Positions 22,436 through 34,841 of a stretch of DNA of 64,000 nucleotides are shown piece by piece. The first letter of the stretch is position 1. Each line of letters begins with the position of its first letter. The notes beneath the pieces are model-generated. The model did not search any database, was not told where the DNA came from, and was given only the letters and a program-made list of their open reading frames with translations. This DNA comes from Artocarpus heterophyllus (taxonomy: Eukaryota > Streptophyta > Magnoliopsida > Rosales > Moraceae), in the NCBI GenBank assembly GCA_025403435.1, contig CM046332.1, positions 1,409,530 to 1,473,529 on the forward strand, given 5' to 3'. The position numbers and the translations under genes are program-made.

Positions 22436-23345
22436 ATGGCCATCGACCCCAATTCCTCCTCCGCCGCCGCCGCCGCCGCCACCACCGCAGCCACTGCAAG
22501 CCCCGTTCAGCGGGCTTTACCAAGACCCACAACCACAACCTCCATCTCTCCTCAGACCCAACTCCCCCGTCTCCCTCCCGACCTCTTCTCCCCCACCATC
22601 ACCATTCGCCCTCGAAACTACATCCCCACCACCACCACCTCTTCCTCTGCTCGGCCTCCGCCGCCTCAGGGAGTTCCCTACCCCGTCGTCTCCTCTGGCC
22701 GGGGCTTCATCTCCCTTCCCAAGTCCGCCGATCACGCCGTCACCGTTGCCAATCCCAATCCCAACCCCGTCGGAGGAGCCGGAGGTTATCCGCCACGGCC
22801 GGTGGCGAATTACGTGGTGAGGCCGATCCAACATATTCACCATTATCATCATTATCATCCTCATCATAATTATCATTACCAACAACCTCATCTTGTTGCT
22901 GCTGCTGCCGCCACTGCTGGCCCTGTTAAGGGTGTTCCTGTTCCTCTTCCTCTCCAAGCAAAGGTTCTATTTTTTCTTCTTTTTTAATTTATATTTTTGT
23001 TCTTTGGTTAGATTTGTGATAGAATTTTGAAGTTAAGAGTGATAATTTGATATGTTTGAACAATTTTTTTGCACATTATTATTCTCATTACCTGTTTTTC
23101 ATACTGTTTTCTCCACCTGGATCCAGGTAGCTCCTTCGCCTTCTGCTCCTGAATGTAATGGCTATAAGGATATCAGGTAATGCCTGCACCTCTTTCTTTC
23201 CACTGGAGTATATTTGCCTATTTGCGACATTTATAGCTCTCTTCACCCTCTTATGTAGGGATAAAAGCAGAGATGATTCTTTAACTATTGTCAGAGACCG
23301 AAAGGTAAGCAAACAACATTTATTTGTTCTATGCTCGGGAGTCTT

Positions 23346-23391
<46 letters not shown>

Positions 23392-26300
23392 TGTATGTAT
23401 ATGCGCTCACTAATGTGTAATGGACTGAGTTATTTAAGATATTCAGAAAAGGCTATTACCTCATGTTATAGTGAAAAGTCGAGTAAATACATTTTCTGGG
23501 GTGAATACATTTGTAGATAAAACATTTATGCCTTGGACGATCGTGAAGGAGGTCGTTCGGAAGGGTTTGGATGATGGATTCTGGTCTTGGAATGCGAGTA
23601 CTACTTCTTACACAAACCACTCCCCTTGACTGTAAGACCTGTCCCCATGAGCACACCATATCCACTGGTGGCAGCAGTAGGAATGCCTAGTTTCTCCACC
23701 ACAAGGGTTGAAATAAAATTGTCGCTCCCGAATCCACCATAAGCACTACTTCCTGTGTTCTAATCCGCCCTATAACCATCATCGTATTGGGATTAGTAAA
23801 TCCCACCACCGACTTAAGTGACAATTCCACCATCTTCCCCACATCGATAACCTATCCTTCCTTCCCGTTGGACCAAAATACAATCTAGCATAGATCAGCA
23901 CCTTGACATGCCTGGCACGCCCTTGTTTTCCCCTGGCACATATTTCGCACGCCTCACATAAGTCCAACGGATGCGGGGCTGCTTAACAGTATCTTTTATT
24001 ACTAGCATATTTAAAGTAACATCTGAATTAATTACAAGATGATAGAAGATTGATGTATTTAAAACTCTCCCCATGCAAAATTGAGCAACCCTTGTTTGTC
24101 TTCTACTGAAAACAAACAATAGAAAGTTATCAGGGGGACTTCTTCTTCACGTTCTTATTGTACTTAGCTACTCAACAATAAAATTAACTGTTTCTTGTGA
24201 TGAAAATATAGGAAACAGTTGTCTTATAACCGTTTTGTCCAACTCTCTTCAGTTGCTGTCTTGAAAGGTAGGCAGGGACTGGTAGGAAACTGAAGATATA
24301 ACTTCAATTGTCTGCTTCTATGAAGAGGCTAATGATGTGAAGACGCCATAGGTGTGAAGACTTTAGATTTTCTCGCAGATGAAACTATGCACATATAAGT
24401 TCCAAATACCATTATACAACGTTTTGAAATCTTTGCAAATTTAACACCACAACAATGACATGCATTTCCCTTTAAATATTCTCATTTCCCTTTAAATAAC
24501 TGTTTTTCCTTTATGCTATTACTGTACATCCATCTTTTATTTCTGTTATGGACTTGTGATCTTAAAAATATAGCACACAAGTTAATAACAAGAAAGGACA
24601 TTGCACACCTGGAATGTCTGCAAAAGGTTATTGTTATTGTTGTTCTACAAGAGTCATTTTTTTGTTCTTTTTTCTTGTTTTGATGTAATTAGTCTGTCTT
24701 ATTGCTGTTATTTTCTTTTATTTGTGTTTGCAGGTCAGAATTAGAGAGGGCGCCTCTCTCTATGCACTTTGTCGATCGTGGTTAAGGAATGGTTTTCCTG
24801 AAGAAAGTCAGGTTTGTGTTGCACAGGATTATATTAATCTCTTTGTGCACTTGAAGTTTGATCATTTGCTTTCAGTACAATAATATCATACTTGATGATC
24901 ATATGAAACTCTGGATCTATGGAAAGCTTATATTCTTTATTCTAACTGACTTAGATCTTTGGATTTTTTGATGATGAAAAATTTCTCTTGATTAGCAATC
25001 TGTCATGCAGTCTTTTTTCTATTCTATCCATGCAACTTCTCTTCCTAAAACCTATAAGACATTTTTCATTTACACAGACTAGTGGATATGTCAAATGTTC
25101 TTTGCAGCTTCTTGATATTGGCTCCATTTGAACGTAAGAAAATACTGAAATTTTAGAGGTTTTCTCTTTGGAGAAAGTTAACCTAGTCATAACTTTCTGT
25201 GTTAATGCCTCATCCATTTTTAAGTTGATTTCATCACGCATTTATGAAGATGAGCTTACAGAATTATTTGGGAGAGTCTTTCTCTTACCATACATGTGAT
25301 CTTTGTATCGACATAAGCGGGAACCAGCTTGATTCTCCTCATTTCTTTTGAGATGCCCTTATTTGTTGTTTACGGTATTCTCCTTCCTCAACAATCTTCA
25401 AGTCCACGAGGAAGTTTTAGTTTCTCTTTCTTCATTGTTGGATATCAATGTTACGTGTCTTTTTAATTCAAAGTTAATAATTCAACTGTGGTAGCATACT
25501 ATTATATTGCTTCATACGGGATTGTTTACCTTGTACAATCTCAAGTGTTAGAAAATTGTGGGAAGAGTTTTTTGCTCACCCTGCTAGCATCTTATCTATT
25601 CTCTTTCTGATAATAATAATTCAAACAACTAACTCCAATTTTCTATAGCAAGTCACCATTTATTTGATACGAAAAAATTTTTCTTCTCATGGCTTCTCGT
25701 CTGCCGTCTGGTAATCATTTGCTAGTCTCATTTATGGTCTTGTTAGAGATGAGACAGATGCTGCTCAGATGGTAGTCAGTTTTAAAAATTTAGCAAAACC
25801 AAAATAATATAAACCTGATTGTTGGCATTTCTGGCAACTGGGTATTAGATGCTTTTGTAACATTCATTTGAAAATTTTGACAGCAACACAATTCTGTAAA
25901 CTGGGTATGTTTTATAACGATCTGTGTTTTTTTTTTCCACGACCTCTATTTTGGGCTTTAAGAGTTGGATCTTGATATATACTAGAGAGTGGAAACTAGT
26001 AAAGATCTTGGTTTTTGCCCTTTTTCGTCATCTGTTTTCCTAAATGCTTCATGAATCCTATTTCATTGCCAGCCACAATATGGTGATGTTGTGAGATCCC
26101 TTCCAAAACCTTTGCCTTTTCCTATGGCATCCAGCAATGTGCAAAAGAAGAAGGAAGATGAAAAAGAAGAAGACGATAATGGTGACGAGGAGGTTGGTTT
26201 CTTGGTGTTATTTAGTTCTTACTTTGGGACGGATTAGTCATTACTGAAAATTTAAGGCTGTTCTGAAATATGTTCTAAGTTTTGGTTTGTTATTTTGCTT

Positions 26301-26742
26301 CAGGATGAGGAATCCGTTGAGAATTTAAGTGCTGAGGATCTGTTCAAAAGACATGTGAAACGTGCAAAAAAGGTTCGAGCACGGTAAGTTTTAGTTGCAT
26401 TATAGTTTTTCTGGTTATACACTTTCCATTGTTTACTGTTACTTATTTTATTCTTGTAGCTATAATTCATTTCCTCAATTTTATTCTTGGTAATTGTTAT
26501 TCCCACTCCTATGGATTTTTTTCCCCAAAATTAGTTGAACAAGATAGCTTTGACAAATATTTGAGTAAGAATTCATGTATGCTCAAGTACATGGTGATAC
26601 ATAAGACGTAAAGTTGACTTGGGGTTTGTGTAGATTACGAGAAGTGCGGCTGAAACGAATCGCAAGGTACAAACCTCGGCTTGCTCTTCTCCTTCCTCCT
26701 ATGCAAGAACAGTTCAGGAATGATGCTGCTGCTGGAACGTGA
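22436..26742 (+). CDS. LIN37: LIN37-like subunit of the DREAM/MuvB complex (7 exons, 336 aa)
   Basis: Exons 22436-22963, 23127-23176, 23259-23304, 24734-24811, 26073-26192, 26304-26383 and 26634-26742 join in frame to 336 codons plus TGA; every intron is GT-AG. Residues 1-176 are low complexity: Ala run, Pro/Thr-rich stretches and a His/Tyr-rich segment (133-152). Exon 4 encodes LYALCRSWLRNGFP (217-230), which I read as the CRAW motif of LIN37. Then come an acidic stretch (262-280) and a basic, helix-prone C-terminus (286-321) ending in PPMQEQF. LIN37 is known as a MuvB core subunit of the DREAM complex, which represses cell-cycle genes. The gene model is firm; the family name rests mainly on the exon-4 motif. 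The start is the first ATG of the frame, in GCCATGGCC context. The nuclear location is inferred from the family. Confidence 0.78.
23346..23402. repeat. Compound microsatellite (AT)n(GTAT)n
   Basis: About 9 AT units followed by about 9 GTAT/ATGT units inside intron 3, 42 bp after the donor site. Confidence 0.95.
23530..23990 (-). pseudogene. Ty3/gypsy gag-protease relic in an intron
   Basis: On the minus strand the sequence encodes, with frameshifts, VVGFTNPNTMMVIGRIR, then VVLMVDSGAT, then in another frame LVVEKLGIPTAATSGYGVLM and GTGLTVKGSG. This is the aspartic protease region of plant gypsy pol (D-S-G-A-T active site). Upstream codons include ENKGVPGMSRC, the end of a gag-like segment. 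No LTR is attached. It is an old fragment within the transcribed gene but spliced out. Confidence 0.65.
24812..26072 (+). other. Intron 4 of the LIN37-like gene
   Basis: A 1,261-bp AT-rich intron between GTTTGT and TTGCCAG. I see no gene, RNA or clear transposon in it. Confidence 0.7.
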
Positions 26743-27760
26743 ACAAAGTTGACTTGACTCTTACATCAAAACTGTTGTTTTAGTAGGTAGCTATAGTTTT
26801 TCTTCAAGAGTTTGTTAAGATATGTAGAGCGTTTTAAATTCAGTGTAAGGTATACTGATCGCCCTTTTTTCCCAAATTGTTGTAGATTAGCCAAAGCTAA
26901 TTTTTTAGTATGGGAATTACTGAGCCGTGTTGTGTGTCTGAATTTTTTTTTTTTTTTGGCAGTCTCTACCTAGTGCCGTTAGAATGTTTTTGTCTTTCGG
27001 GATACTTGTGTGGACCCCGCATGCAAATAATGTGTACGAATTTGTTACCTAATTACTGACGGTGAGGCTAACTCGAACGTGATATCTTTCGGTGAGAAGA
27101 CGGGCACCATCCGAATAGGTGTCTCAGGATGTGAGGAGTAAAAGGAGAAAAAAAAAACTGGCCAAAGAAGGGAGGCCTTTGAATTGCCCGAAATAACGAC
27201 TAATTATTGTAATTTTGAAGCAATCATTAAACTTGGAAAAAGAATCAAAACTTGTAATTAGTACTGTTCCAATGACTTGCTAAGTTGAGAAATAATCTGC
27301 CTAATTCCTGATTACCAGCCATAAATGCCGAAACTTGTACCCTTTTGATTGGACTATTAGACTACAATCCAAAATTTAAGTCCAAATTAGGATAACATCA
27401 GTGATGCATAATGGTCTCAAAATTCACGCAGATTTTGGAAAATGAAAATTTTCATTCAAAACTATTGGTGGATACGACCAAAATCCTAAAGGGTTTGCAA
27501 ACCCCCTACCCCACCTCAAAAGCAACACGCAAACAAAAACGTGAACGAAAATTGCCAAAGCGCACCTCAGCCTCAAACGCATCCACTGCCGCAACCATCA
27601 AGAGATTGTAAGATCCCTCTCTTAGGGCCGGAAGATCGGTGGCCAAGCGGAGGACTATGGCCCCGTAAGGAGACCAGAAAAGAAAGCGCCTGAAGGAAAA
27701 GCACAGAGGGAGAAAGAGATAATTCACAAATTTTCGTTTTCCCCAGCACTAAACAAGTTT
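26743..27760. other. 3' flank of the LIN37-like gene; no supported gene
   Basis: The 3' UTR probably occupies the first 150-250 bp (T-rich, ending before the T tract at 26943-26959). A 66-codon frame at 27411-27611 (+) ends Lys/Arg-rich, and a pyrimidine-rich stretch at 27600-27740 on the minus strand resembles a leader. Neither shows a recognisable domain. Confidence 0.4.
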
Positions 27761-27761
27761 T

Positions 27762-27860
27762 TAGAGCCTGTTTGGTTCGAGTATTTGAATAAAGTATTTA
27801 AATGAAGATTTAAATTTTTGTGAGATAAAATACTATAACAAAATGATTCAAACCACTTGT
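27762..27860. mobile_element. MITE-like copy, family M1 (hAT-like ends)
   Basis: GAGCCTGTTTGGTTCGAGTATTTGAATAAAGTATTT...AAAATACTATAACAAAATGATTCAAACC matches copies at 51786-52030 and 54781-54893. The left end resembles hAT-type termini; the right end is truncated or decayed. Confidence 0.5.
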
Positions 27861-28038
27861 TTTTCTTTTATTTGGCCAACGCGACTATCAGAAGAAGTTT
27901 CAAAACTAAGAAAACACCATCATTCGTCGGTCTTTTTAGAAAATCTCACACACAAAGCATTACGGTGCATGCAATTGGGCCTTTGCTGATACGGAAAAGG
28001 AAGGGATTGTGAAGGGACACTCTGAATGAAAAAGACAG

Positions 28039-28061
28039 TTATTATTATTATTATTATTATT
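28039..28061. repeat. (ATT)n microsatellite
   Basis: About 7-8 ATT units. Confidence 0.95.
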
Positions 28062-28089
28062 AGGACAAGTCATAAAATTAAATTTCTTA

Positions 28090-29040
28090 ACCAGTGAACA
28101 ATGATCCAACGTCGGAGAATTTCAGTTAGATTTGAATCAATGGTTTAAAAAAAAAACACTAAAATTACAACAGACCAACCATATATAATTCACTACCTAA
28201 TTTAACATTTATTCAAAAAAATAATAAAAGCAAGAATACAGATCCAAGAAAGTCATCAAGATCGAATTAGTTTCCCCCTTCTGCAAACTCCTCCATCATC
28301 TCCGACAAACTCACCATCCCCAGCCGCACCACTCCCCCAGCATGGCGATCAAATCATCATACCAAAACATAGAAATAAATCTAAAACAAATTAAAAACCA
28401 ATTGATTTCACATCAACAAATCGAGGGTATTCCAGTAATCACAAGAACAATAATAAACATAAAAAGGACAAATTTTCAATCAAAATAAAACAAAGTAGAG
28501 ATTTTTTTTTTTCTTATATCTCAATCAAATGAATCGGTGCTACCAATAAAAAATCCCAAATCGCTCTCTCTATCGTCCATGGCGGATGCACTGTCGAACG
28601 GGACTCGCTGACGGTGGATCTTGATGCTCAGTAATTGGAACAGATTGAGTAGGCTTCACGACCCACCATTCGCAAGTGGTAGTGGGTCGCGAGATCCATA
28701 CCGCAAGCGACTCTTAGCCACGGAGGGCGCAGTCGCGATGTTCGTCGAGCAATGCTAGAGGGGAAAGTGGGCCGACGGTTGTGTGGCTGCTCGGAGGGCC
28801 GATGTGAGCGTGGGATGCAGTGGGTGGTGAGGGCGACAAACTCCTACAGTGGTGGTAGGGTATAGACGTTGGAAGATGAGGCGGAAGAAAGAGACAGAAG
28901 AAGAGGGCTTTTTTTTAGGAGAAACAGGAGTATTGTTGGATACATTTGATCTTATTTTTACAACTATGAGCAAATCATTTTAACACCATTCAATTAAAAT
29001 CCAGCGGTTATCATTGTGCACTCCACATGTGGAGAATTCT
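28090..29040. mobile_element. Possible Pack-type DNA transposon with GC-rich cargo
   Basis: The two ends form an imperfect inverted repeat of about 55-60 bp: AGTGAACAATGATCCAACG near 28094, against AGTGCACAATGATAACCG read on the minus strand from 29018. Similar ATTTGAAT..ATGGTTTAAAA sequence continues inward on both sides. The middle (28560-28880) is much richer in GC than the surroundings. No transposase is seen and the cargo matches no protein I recognise. Open frames on the minus strand (28755-28973) are not convincing. Confidence 0.35.
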
Positions 29041-30415
29041 CCGCCGCAACTTTTTCATTATTATTATTGTTATTATTTGAGTTAGGTAAGGTTCAAAATC
29101 ATAGAATGAACTATAGTTCTCGTTCTGACTTACACTATAAAAATTCATGATTCATATGATGCCCATAAGTCTCGCGGTAATTATTATCAGCCTGCAAGTT
29201 CAACTTTTTATCCTTGCTTTGTGTTAAATGTCGGGGCAAAGCCACACATCGACCTTTTTTTTTTCGATATTTTATAAAAAAAATTTTATAAGATTACTTC
29301 TACCTTTTTCTAAAATTTTATTTTAGTCCTCTTAAAATTTTATCATTTTTATTTAATTTTTTTATAATATCAGTCTATGCTTCATATTTTCTGATTAATT
29401 TTTGACCAAAAAAAAGAATCTCACAAATAGTCCTTAAGGTTTTTTCTTAGACACACTTTAGTCCTTGACGTTTACGGTGCTTAAAAAGTGTAGTTAAAAC
29501 TAATAATTTGAATCAATTTTAGTTAAAAAACAATAACATATGAGAGTTTTATACTTGAATAACTTTTTGTTTTTACTGTAGTTGTTGAAAGTTTTACACT
29601 ATTTATTGGTTAAAACCAATTAATTTTAACGGAAAGCCAAACATACATCTTATCTATGACTATATATTAACGTCATAGGTAAGATAAGAGATCAAAATAA
29701 GGCTTTTTAAAAGTAGGCTTTTAAATTGAGAATGAGAGTAAATTTCACGAACTATTCCTAGGATTAATGTAAAAAGAAAATTAAATTGGGGACGTAAATA
29801 AAAAAGTCTTTTTGTTTTGTTTTTTTTTTTTTTTTTTTACAATATAATTTTCGGTATCTTTCTTTTTATTTGTTTGTGTGTTTATTGTGGTGTTTGGGAG
29901 GTTGGAGGAAAAAGCAATGACAAGGACTGCAATCCATTTCCTTGCTCTTCAAGGCCGAATTATTATGCCATCAGAAAAAACTTCCCAGCAACTGACTGGA
30001 TAGATCGTTGACATAAATTTCCTATGTAAATTGGAAATTTCTAGGAAAGTATATAAATCAATTCAATTCAACGCCAACATGAAAGATCATGAATACATAC
30101 ATATATAATCAATGAAGAAGAAGACGTCTCAAATTCCAATTAGTATATCTCTATGGTTATGGGTGGAATATAACTACATGTGGTCGTGTGAAACGTTTAT
30201 TATATCTATATTTATTAGTGGCATGAAATCTGTAATGTATTAAAATATTGTGTAGTCCTCTATTATTTATGGACGTCACTTTCTTCTAGTGTAGACATAA
30301 TTCAATGTGAACTATAGACTTTTTTTTTTTTTTTTTTGAGATGAAGGGAAGTGCTATAGACCTTTTTTTAAAATAAATGTGTAAAATTAGGTACCACAAA
30401 TTATGTATAATATAA

Positions 30416-30450
<35 letters not shown>

Positions 30451-32016
30451 CAATGCCACTCTTAACACAAAATCCATTGTTGGTTTATTTTTTCTTGTTT
30501 CGATCAATCACATCCAAAAATGGAGAGTATTATAGTTCTTAAAATAGCTGAATAAAGCTATTGTAGGTAATTAACAACAATTTTATAACTGACTCTACCA
30601 TAAGGTGTAAAGTTTGTATTCTCTCGTCTCTAAAGGTACGAAAGAAAATAGTTTAATAAAAATTCTTTAAATTTTAAAAAAATTGAAAGGTATTAGATAT
30701 AATCAAAATAATTAAATCATTCCTTGAAGAAAGAAAAAGAAATTGTCTAATCAAAGGTGGTTTAAGTAGCTTTGTATTTTATTCAAACTCTTACCCTATC
30801 AATCTTTGTCACTTTCGTGGACAAAATGAGAATTTATCGTGATAATTAAGTGGTGAGTATGAAAGGAAGACCACACGTTAATCATGAATACAATAATGAG
30901 ACATTTGTCAAATCAAAGAAAAAGATAATAGAAGAAGCAAATCATGTGTTTTTTTTTTTTTCAAAAACCCGATAATATTTGATTTACAACCAAAGTCGTT
31001 GTTTTTAAATCCTTTTTTAAAAAACAAAATAAAAAAATAAAAAAATATTATTTGGTATTGTTTTTAAAATAGGTGAAAATATTTTTGTTTTGAAAAATAA
31101 AAATTTTTAAAAATTGTGCTAAGAGTGTTTTTAAAATTTTTGTCTCGAAAAATATGTAAAAATATTTTCAAAAATTTTAAGAACAAAAACAAACAAGATA
31201 AATTTTAATATGGCAAAAAATGATAAGAGAAAATGATAATGAATGGCTAATGAGAATGAAAGTTGGTGAAAACGCCGTATGAGATTAAGCAGCCAATGAA
31301 CAAAGAGAAGCACGCCATAAAAATTCCCAAGCACATCATTTAGAGTTGCTTTATGTACCTAAAAAAAAAGTTCTTGATCATCACATAAATAAATATATTT
31401 AAGTAGTCATACATACAAAGTCACTTGCAACTACGAGCCCATATGTCCCAAAATTGGGGTCAATGATTTTGCGCGATGAAAACTAATAAACAAAATTCAA
31501 TAATCTAAATTCAAAAATTAGCCCTTTGAACTCATAAATTAATCATTTCGAAAACATGAGACAGTGTTAAATTAGTTAAAAAATTAAATACAACATCACC
31601 GAGAAATAAATAATATGAAAACTACATTTGTATAACTGTACCCCCAAAAATTAACCATAAACGTATTCCCATATTACTCTGTTTTTAGCCCAAAAAAAAA
31701 AAAAAACGATTTTTACGTGCATGAACAGCTTCCTAAGCAAGATCTGGCCTCCTGGTTGAATATACGTCCAATAAAACTGCATAGATATTTCCAAACTAAT
31801 AAATATTTATAATTCCTTCTAATTAATTCTGCCTTGTGAGTTGTGGCAATTAGCAACCATGATTCTAAAGAGTAACACTCTAATCATCATTCAATTTTCT
31901 CTCTCTTTTTAATTGCATAACGGTGTGCACTCCGAGTGTGCATGGTCTGGTATGAACTCAAACAGCTAGGTTTTCTTGACGGAATCATTTTCATAGTTTA
32001 GAAAAAAGTACATTTT
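29041..32016. other. AT-rich intergenic DNA
   Basis: No gene is supported. It has a T tract at 29818-29838, (TA)n at 30420-30446, another T tract at 30320-30338, and an A/T-rich foldback stretch at about 31000-31190 (repeated [17 protein letters not shown] blocks). Short open frames are low complexity. Confidence 0.6.
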
Positions 32017-32019
32017 TTT

Positions 32020-33052
32020 TTTAAAATAAAACTTCATTCAACTAAAAATGATACAAAGAAAGTTGCATAACACCGTCTACTATAAACACAAATGTCCTAG
32101 ACGAACTATTAGATCCACCAGTAAAAATCAAATGAAGCGCATAGACAAAAGACAACGTCGAGACCTAAAAGGAAATGGCCTACTTGATATTCAGAATAGA
32201 GCTTTTTGATGGCTCATTACAAGACACCACTACAGTCGATAGATGACACTAATCAATTAAAATCAAACATACTCTGTTGAAGGCGCATACAACATGGTAT
32301 TGATTAAGAACTAACCACCAGTCACCATACACAATGCTGCTAATCAATGGGTGTAAAAAGAACGACTGGAGATGGAGAAACCACATCCTTTATTACAATC
32401 GAAAATCGAAATAGTAAAAACATATACGGTGATAACATCAACGTCTTTATTTGAAAAACATAAAAACTAAAATGAAAGGGTACGCATAACCTAATTGACA
32501 ATGATGAGGATTCCAATGACGGTTTGAAACACTCACATAGAAGGGAGAAATCCACAACCATGCTCATGAATAGAACAAATATCAGAAGAGAACCAAACCA
32601 CTGACCCGTGATGACCACCCGCCACTGCTCGTCACCCCGTCGCCACCAACCAATAATGGCGCCTCCCCAAGAAATCCCCTCTAACCTGAAATCCAAATAT
32701 ATTAGAGAACATGCTCTAGAGTGCCACCAAACCACCAGCCTGTGAGAAGACAAGCAACCAAACCATCTCTCACATCCGACCATCGCACGACACCACCCAG
32801 CCACATGAATCAGGGAACCTCCCTCGCCAAGCCCGACAAGCCTCCGTCCACCTAAGTACCAAACGTATGACCACTAGAAAAAACACACCTATCGTCAAAC
32901 AAAAGCCCTCCCATAAAGCCAGGAGTCCAGAGGGCAGCCAAAGGCCAACGTTGGGCTCCAACCCCTTGAGATCTCTTACAGAAGCAACTCAAGGAGAAAT
33001 AAAGGGGAAAAACTCTAGGAGAGCACTTTTTTCTCGATGCAAGATGTATCTT
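32020..33052 (-). mobile_element. Retroposon-like insertion with A-tail (LINE-derived or non-autonomous)
   Basis: On the minus strand a GC-richer 1-kb segment ends GAATGAAGTTTTATTTT followed by a run of A (32018-32027). A possible target duplication flanks it: TTTAGAAAAAAGTACA (31998-32013) and CTTAGAAAAAATACAA (33050-33065). The segment has an open frame of 154 codons (32340-32804, minus) without a recognisable domain. The structure suggests target-primed insertion; the family is unknown. Confidence 0.4.
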
Positions 33053-33065
33053 AGAAAAAATACAA

Positions 33066-33769
33066 ATTGAACTGAATTGTTCGTGCAACTAGAAGACCAA
33101 CCAAGCCTTTATAAACCGGTTGAGTTTGATTTAAATAATATTTTAAACCAGAAAGTTTTAATGAATTTTTAAAGGTTCTTATGACCATTTTAAATTATTA
33201 TTTTTGTGGTCCTTTTAAACTATTAAAATTTAAAAATTGTAATAACTTGATAAAATTACGTTGTTTGAAAAATTTTAGAGCTGTTAACTTTGAAACGTAT
33301 CACGTAGAGATAGTTTGTTCCTAAGGACCTTTAGCGATCATCTAAGAAGGCGAAGTCAAAAATAAATAAATAATAAATTAGTGAAAAGGATGATATATAA
33401 TTAATTCATATTTGAAGGAGAGGTGAACTACCAATTTTGACGAATTATACATTAAAAAAAAAAGGCATCTCTTTTGACCAAACTTAACCCTATCCAAAAA
33501 AAGGATATCATGTTAAATCTCTTCTTTACTTTCTTTTTAGAAATAACAATGACACGATGAGCAAACTGTAGGGAGTGAAGCCAAAAAAAAAAAAACAAAG
33601 ATTCGGGAACTAATTCGCAGCTAGGCACGCAACGTATCTGTTTTGTAATCCCTTTGTTGGTTAGGAAACTTTTGAAGAGAATTTCTCCTTTATATAAAAT
33701 ATATATATAACTATTTTTTTTTGGGTCCTTTTTCTGTTTTTTTTGTTAATTATGCTACAAGCATTAAAT
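33066..33769. other. AT-rich intergenic DNA
   Basis: Nothing recognised beyond A/T tracts; ends at the copia-2 LTR. Confidence 0.6.
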
Positions 33770-34262
33770 TGATAGAATACTTTAATTCTAGATATTTAGA
33801 AAATTGTGACCTAGAACAACAATACCACAGTCCTAGATCATATCATGTCGAATTATCAAGAAACTAAACAAGAAATAAATACATGTGTCTATAGTAGTAG
33901 CTATCGGTTCTTTTGTGGAATTATATGACGATAGATGGATGAAATATTGTCTTCCTCAATTAAATCACTTTAGTTCTTTAATGGGCTCTTTCTCTTTTTG
34001 ATGGGGAGAGGAGGCTGGAGAATGATTTGATATCTTGAGTACTACAACCTATGATGCCTTTTTATACTTTTTCACTAAGATCCAAGAAAACCTAATTAAG
34101 TCAGTATTGGGTATCCACTCGTTAAACTCATACCCGGTTAGTAATTTCTGGGCTTTCCATAAATAGATCACTTAAAATAGCCAATTATAATTAAATAGCC
34201 ATAATATAACAGTTATATTTAATATATTGCCCATAAAATATGAGAAACTAAATTTTTCAACA
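33770..34262 (-). repeat. 3' LTR of copia-2
   Basis: Collinear with 47131-47629; both contain TAGTAGTTATCGGTTCTTTTG or a close variant. Ends in CAACA next to the polypurine tract. Confidence 0.88.
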
Positions 34263-34841
34263 ATCTCCCACTTGAACTACATATAACTCCTAAAACAATT
34301 ATATCATAAGTTCTTTAGACGCGTAATTTTATGCCATTTAATTTCAAACTTCACTTTAATTTCAATCGGGTTCATCTCCTTTATTAGTATGGAATCAAAG
34401 CAGCTTTCGTCACATAAAGTCATAACAAAACCTTCAATGGTCACCATACCAATATAATCAATGACATAGATCAAGTATGGATGAGTGGCATGGAAATTAC
34501 ATGTAATTTGATCTCAAACATGCCTATTTCTAACTGTACTACTCTAGTCTCTAGCAAGATCAATTTGAAATCTTTAAGCATAATGCAAAAAAAAAAAAAA
34601 AAACCACATATAGAATATAAACAAATCCAGAGATAAACCATAAAACCATTAACTTTATTCTGCATAAAATCAAAACAGACACATAAATATTTAACTAAGC
34701 ATAGAACATCTAAAGTTAACTCCCACTAAACTAAAGCATCAACAAATAAACCAACACCCATATTTACAGTGTGCTCATGAAAGATTTTGGGTGGTAAACC
34801 CTTGGTTAGTAGCCCGCTAGTATAGAGTTTGTCTCTATATG

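Larger units (their letters stand above)
23305..24733 (+). other. Intron 3 of the LIN37-like gene, with microsatellite and transposon relic
   Basis: The 1,429-bp intron runs from GTAAGC to TTTGCAG. It holds an (AT)n(GTAT)n microsatellite at 23346-23402 and a gypsy protease-domain relic at about 23530-23990. The remaining part (24000-24733) is AT-rich with nothing else recognised. Confidence 0.7.

Noticed and set aside
22517..22957. 146-codon minus-strand frame opposite LIN37-like exon 1
   Set aside because: It is a shadow of a GC-rich low-complexity exon; the + strand frame continues through correctly phased splice sites.
27411..27611. 66-codon basic frame downstream of the LIN37-like gene
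   Set aside because: There is no recognised domain and no evidence of splicing or promoter.
32340..32804. 154-codon minus-strand frame
   Set aside because: There is no recognisable domain or splice structure; it lies inside the retroposon-like insertion.
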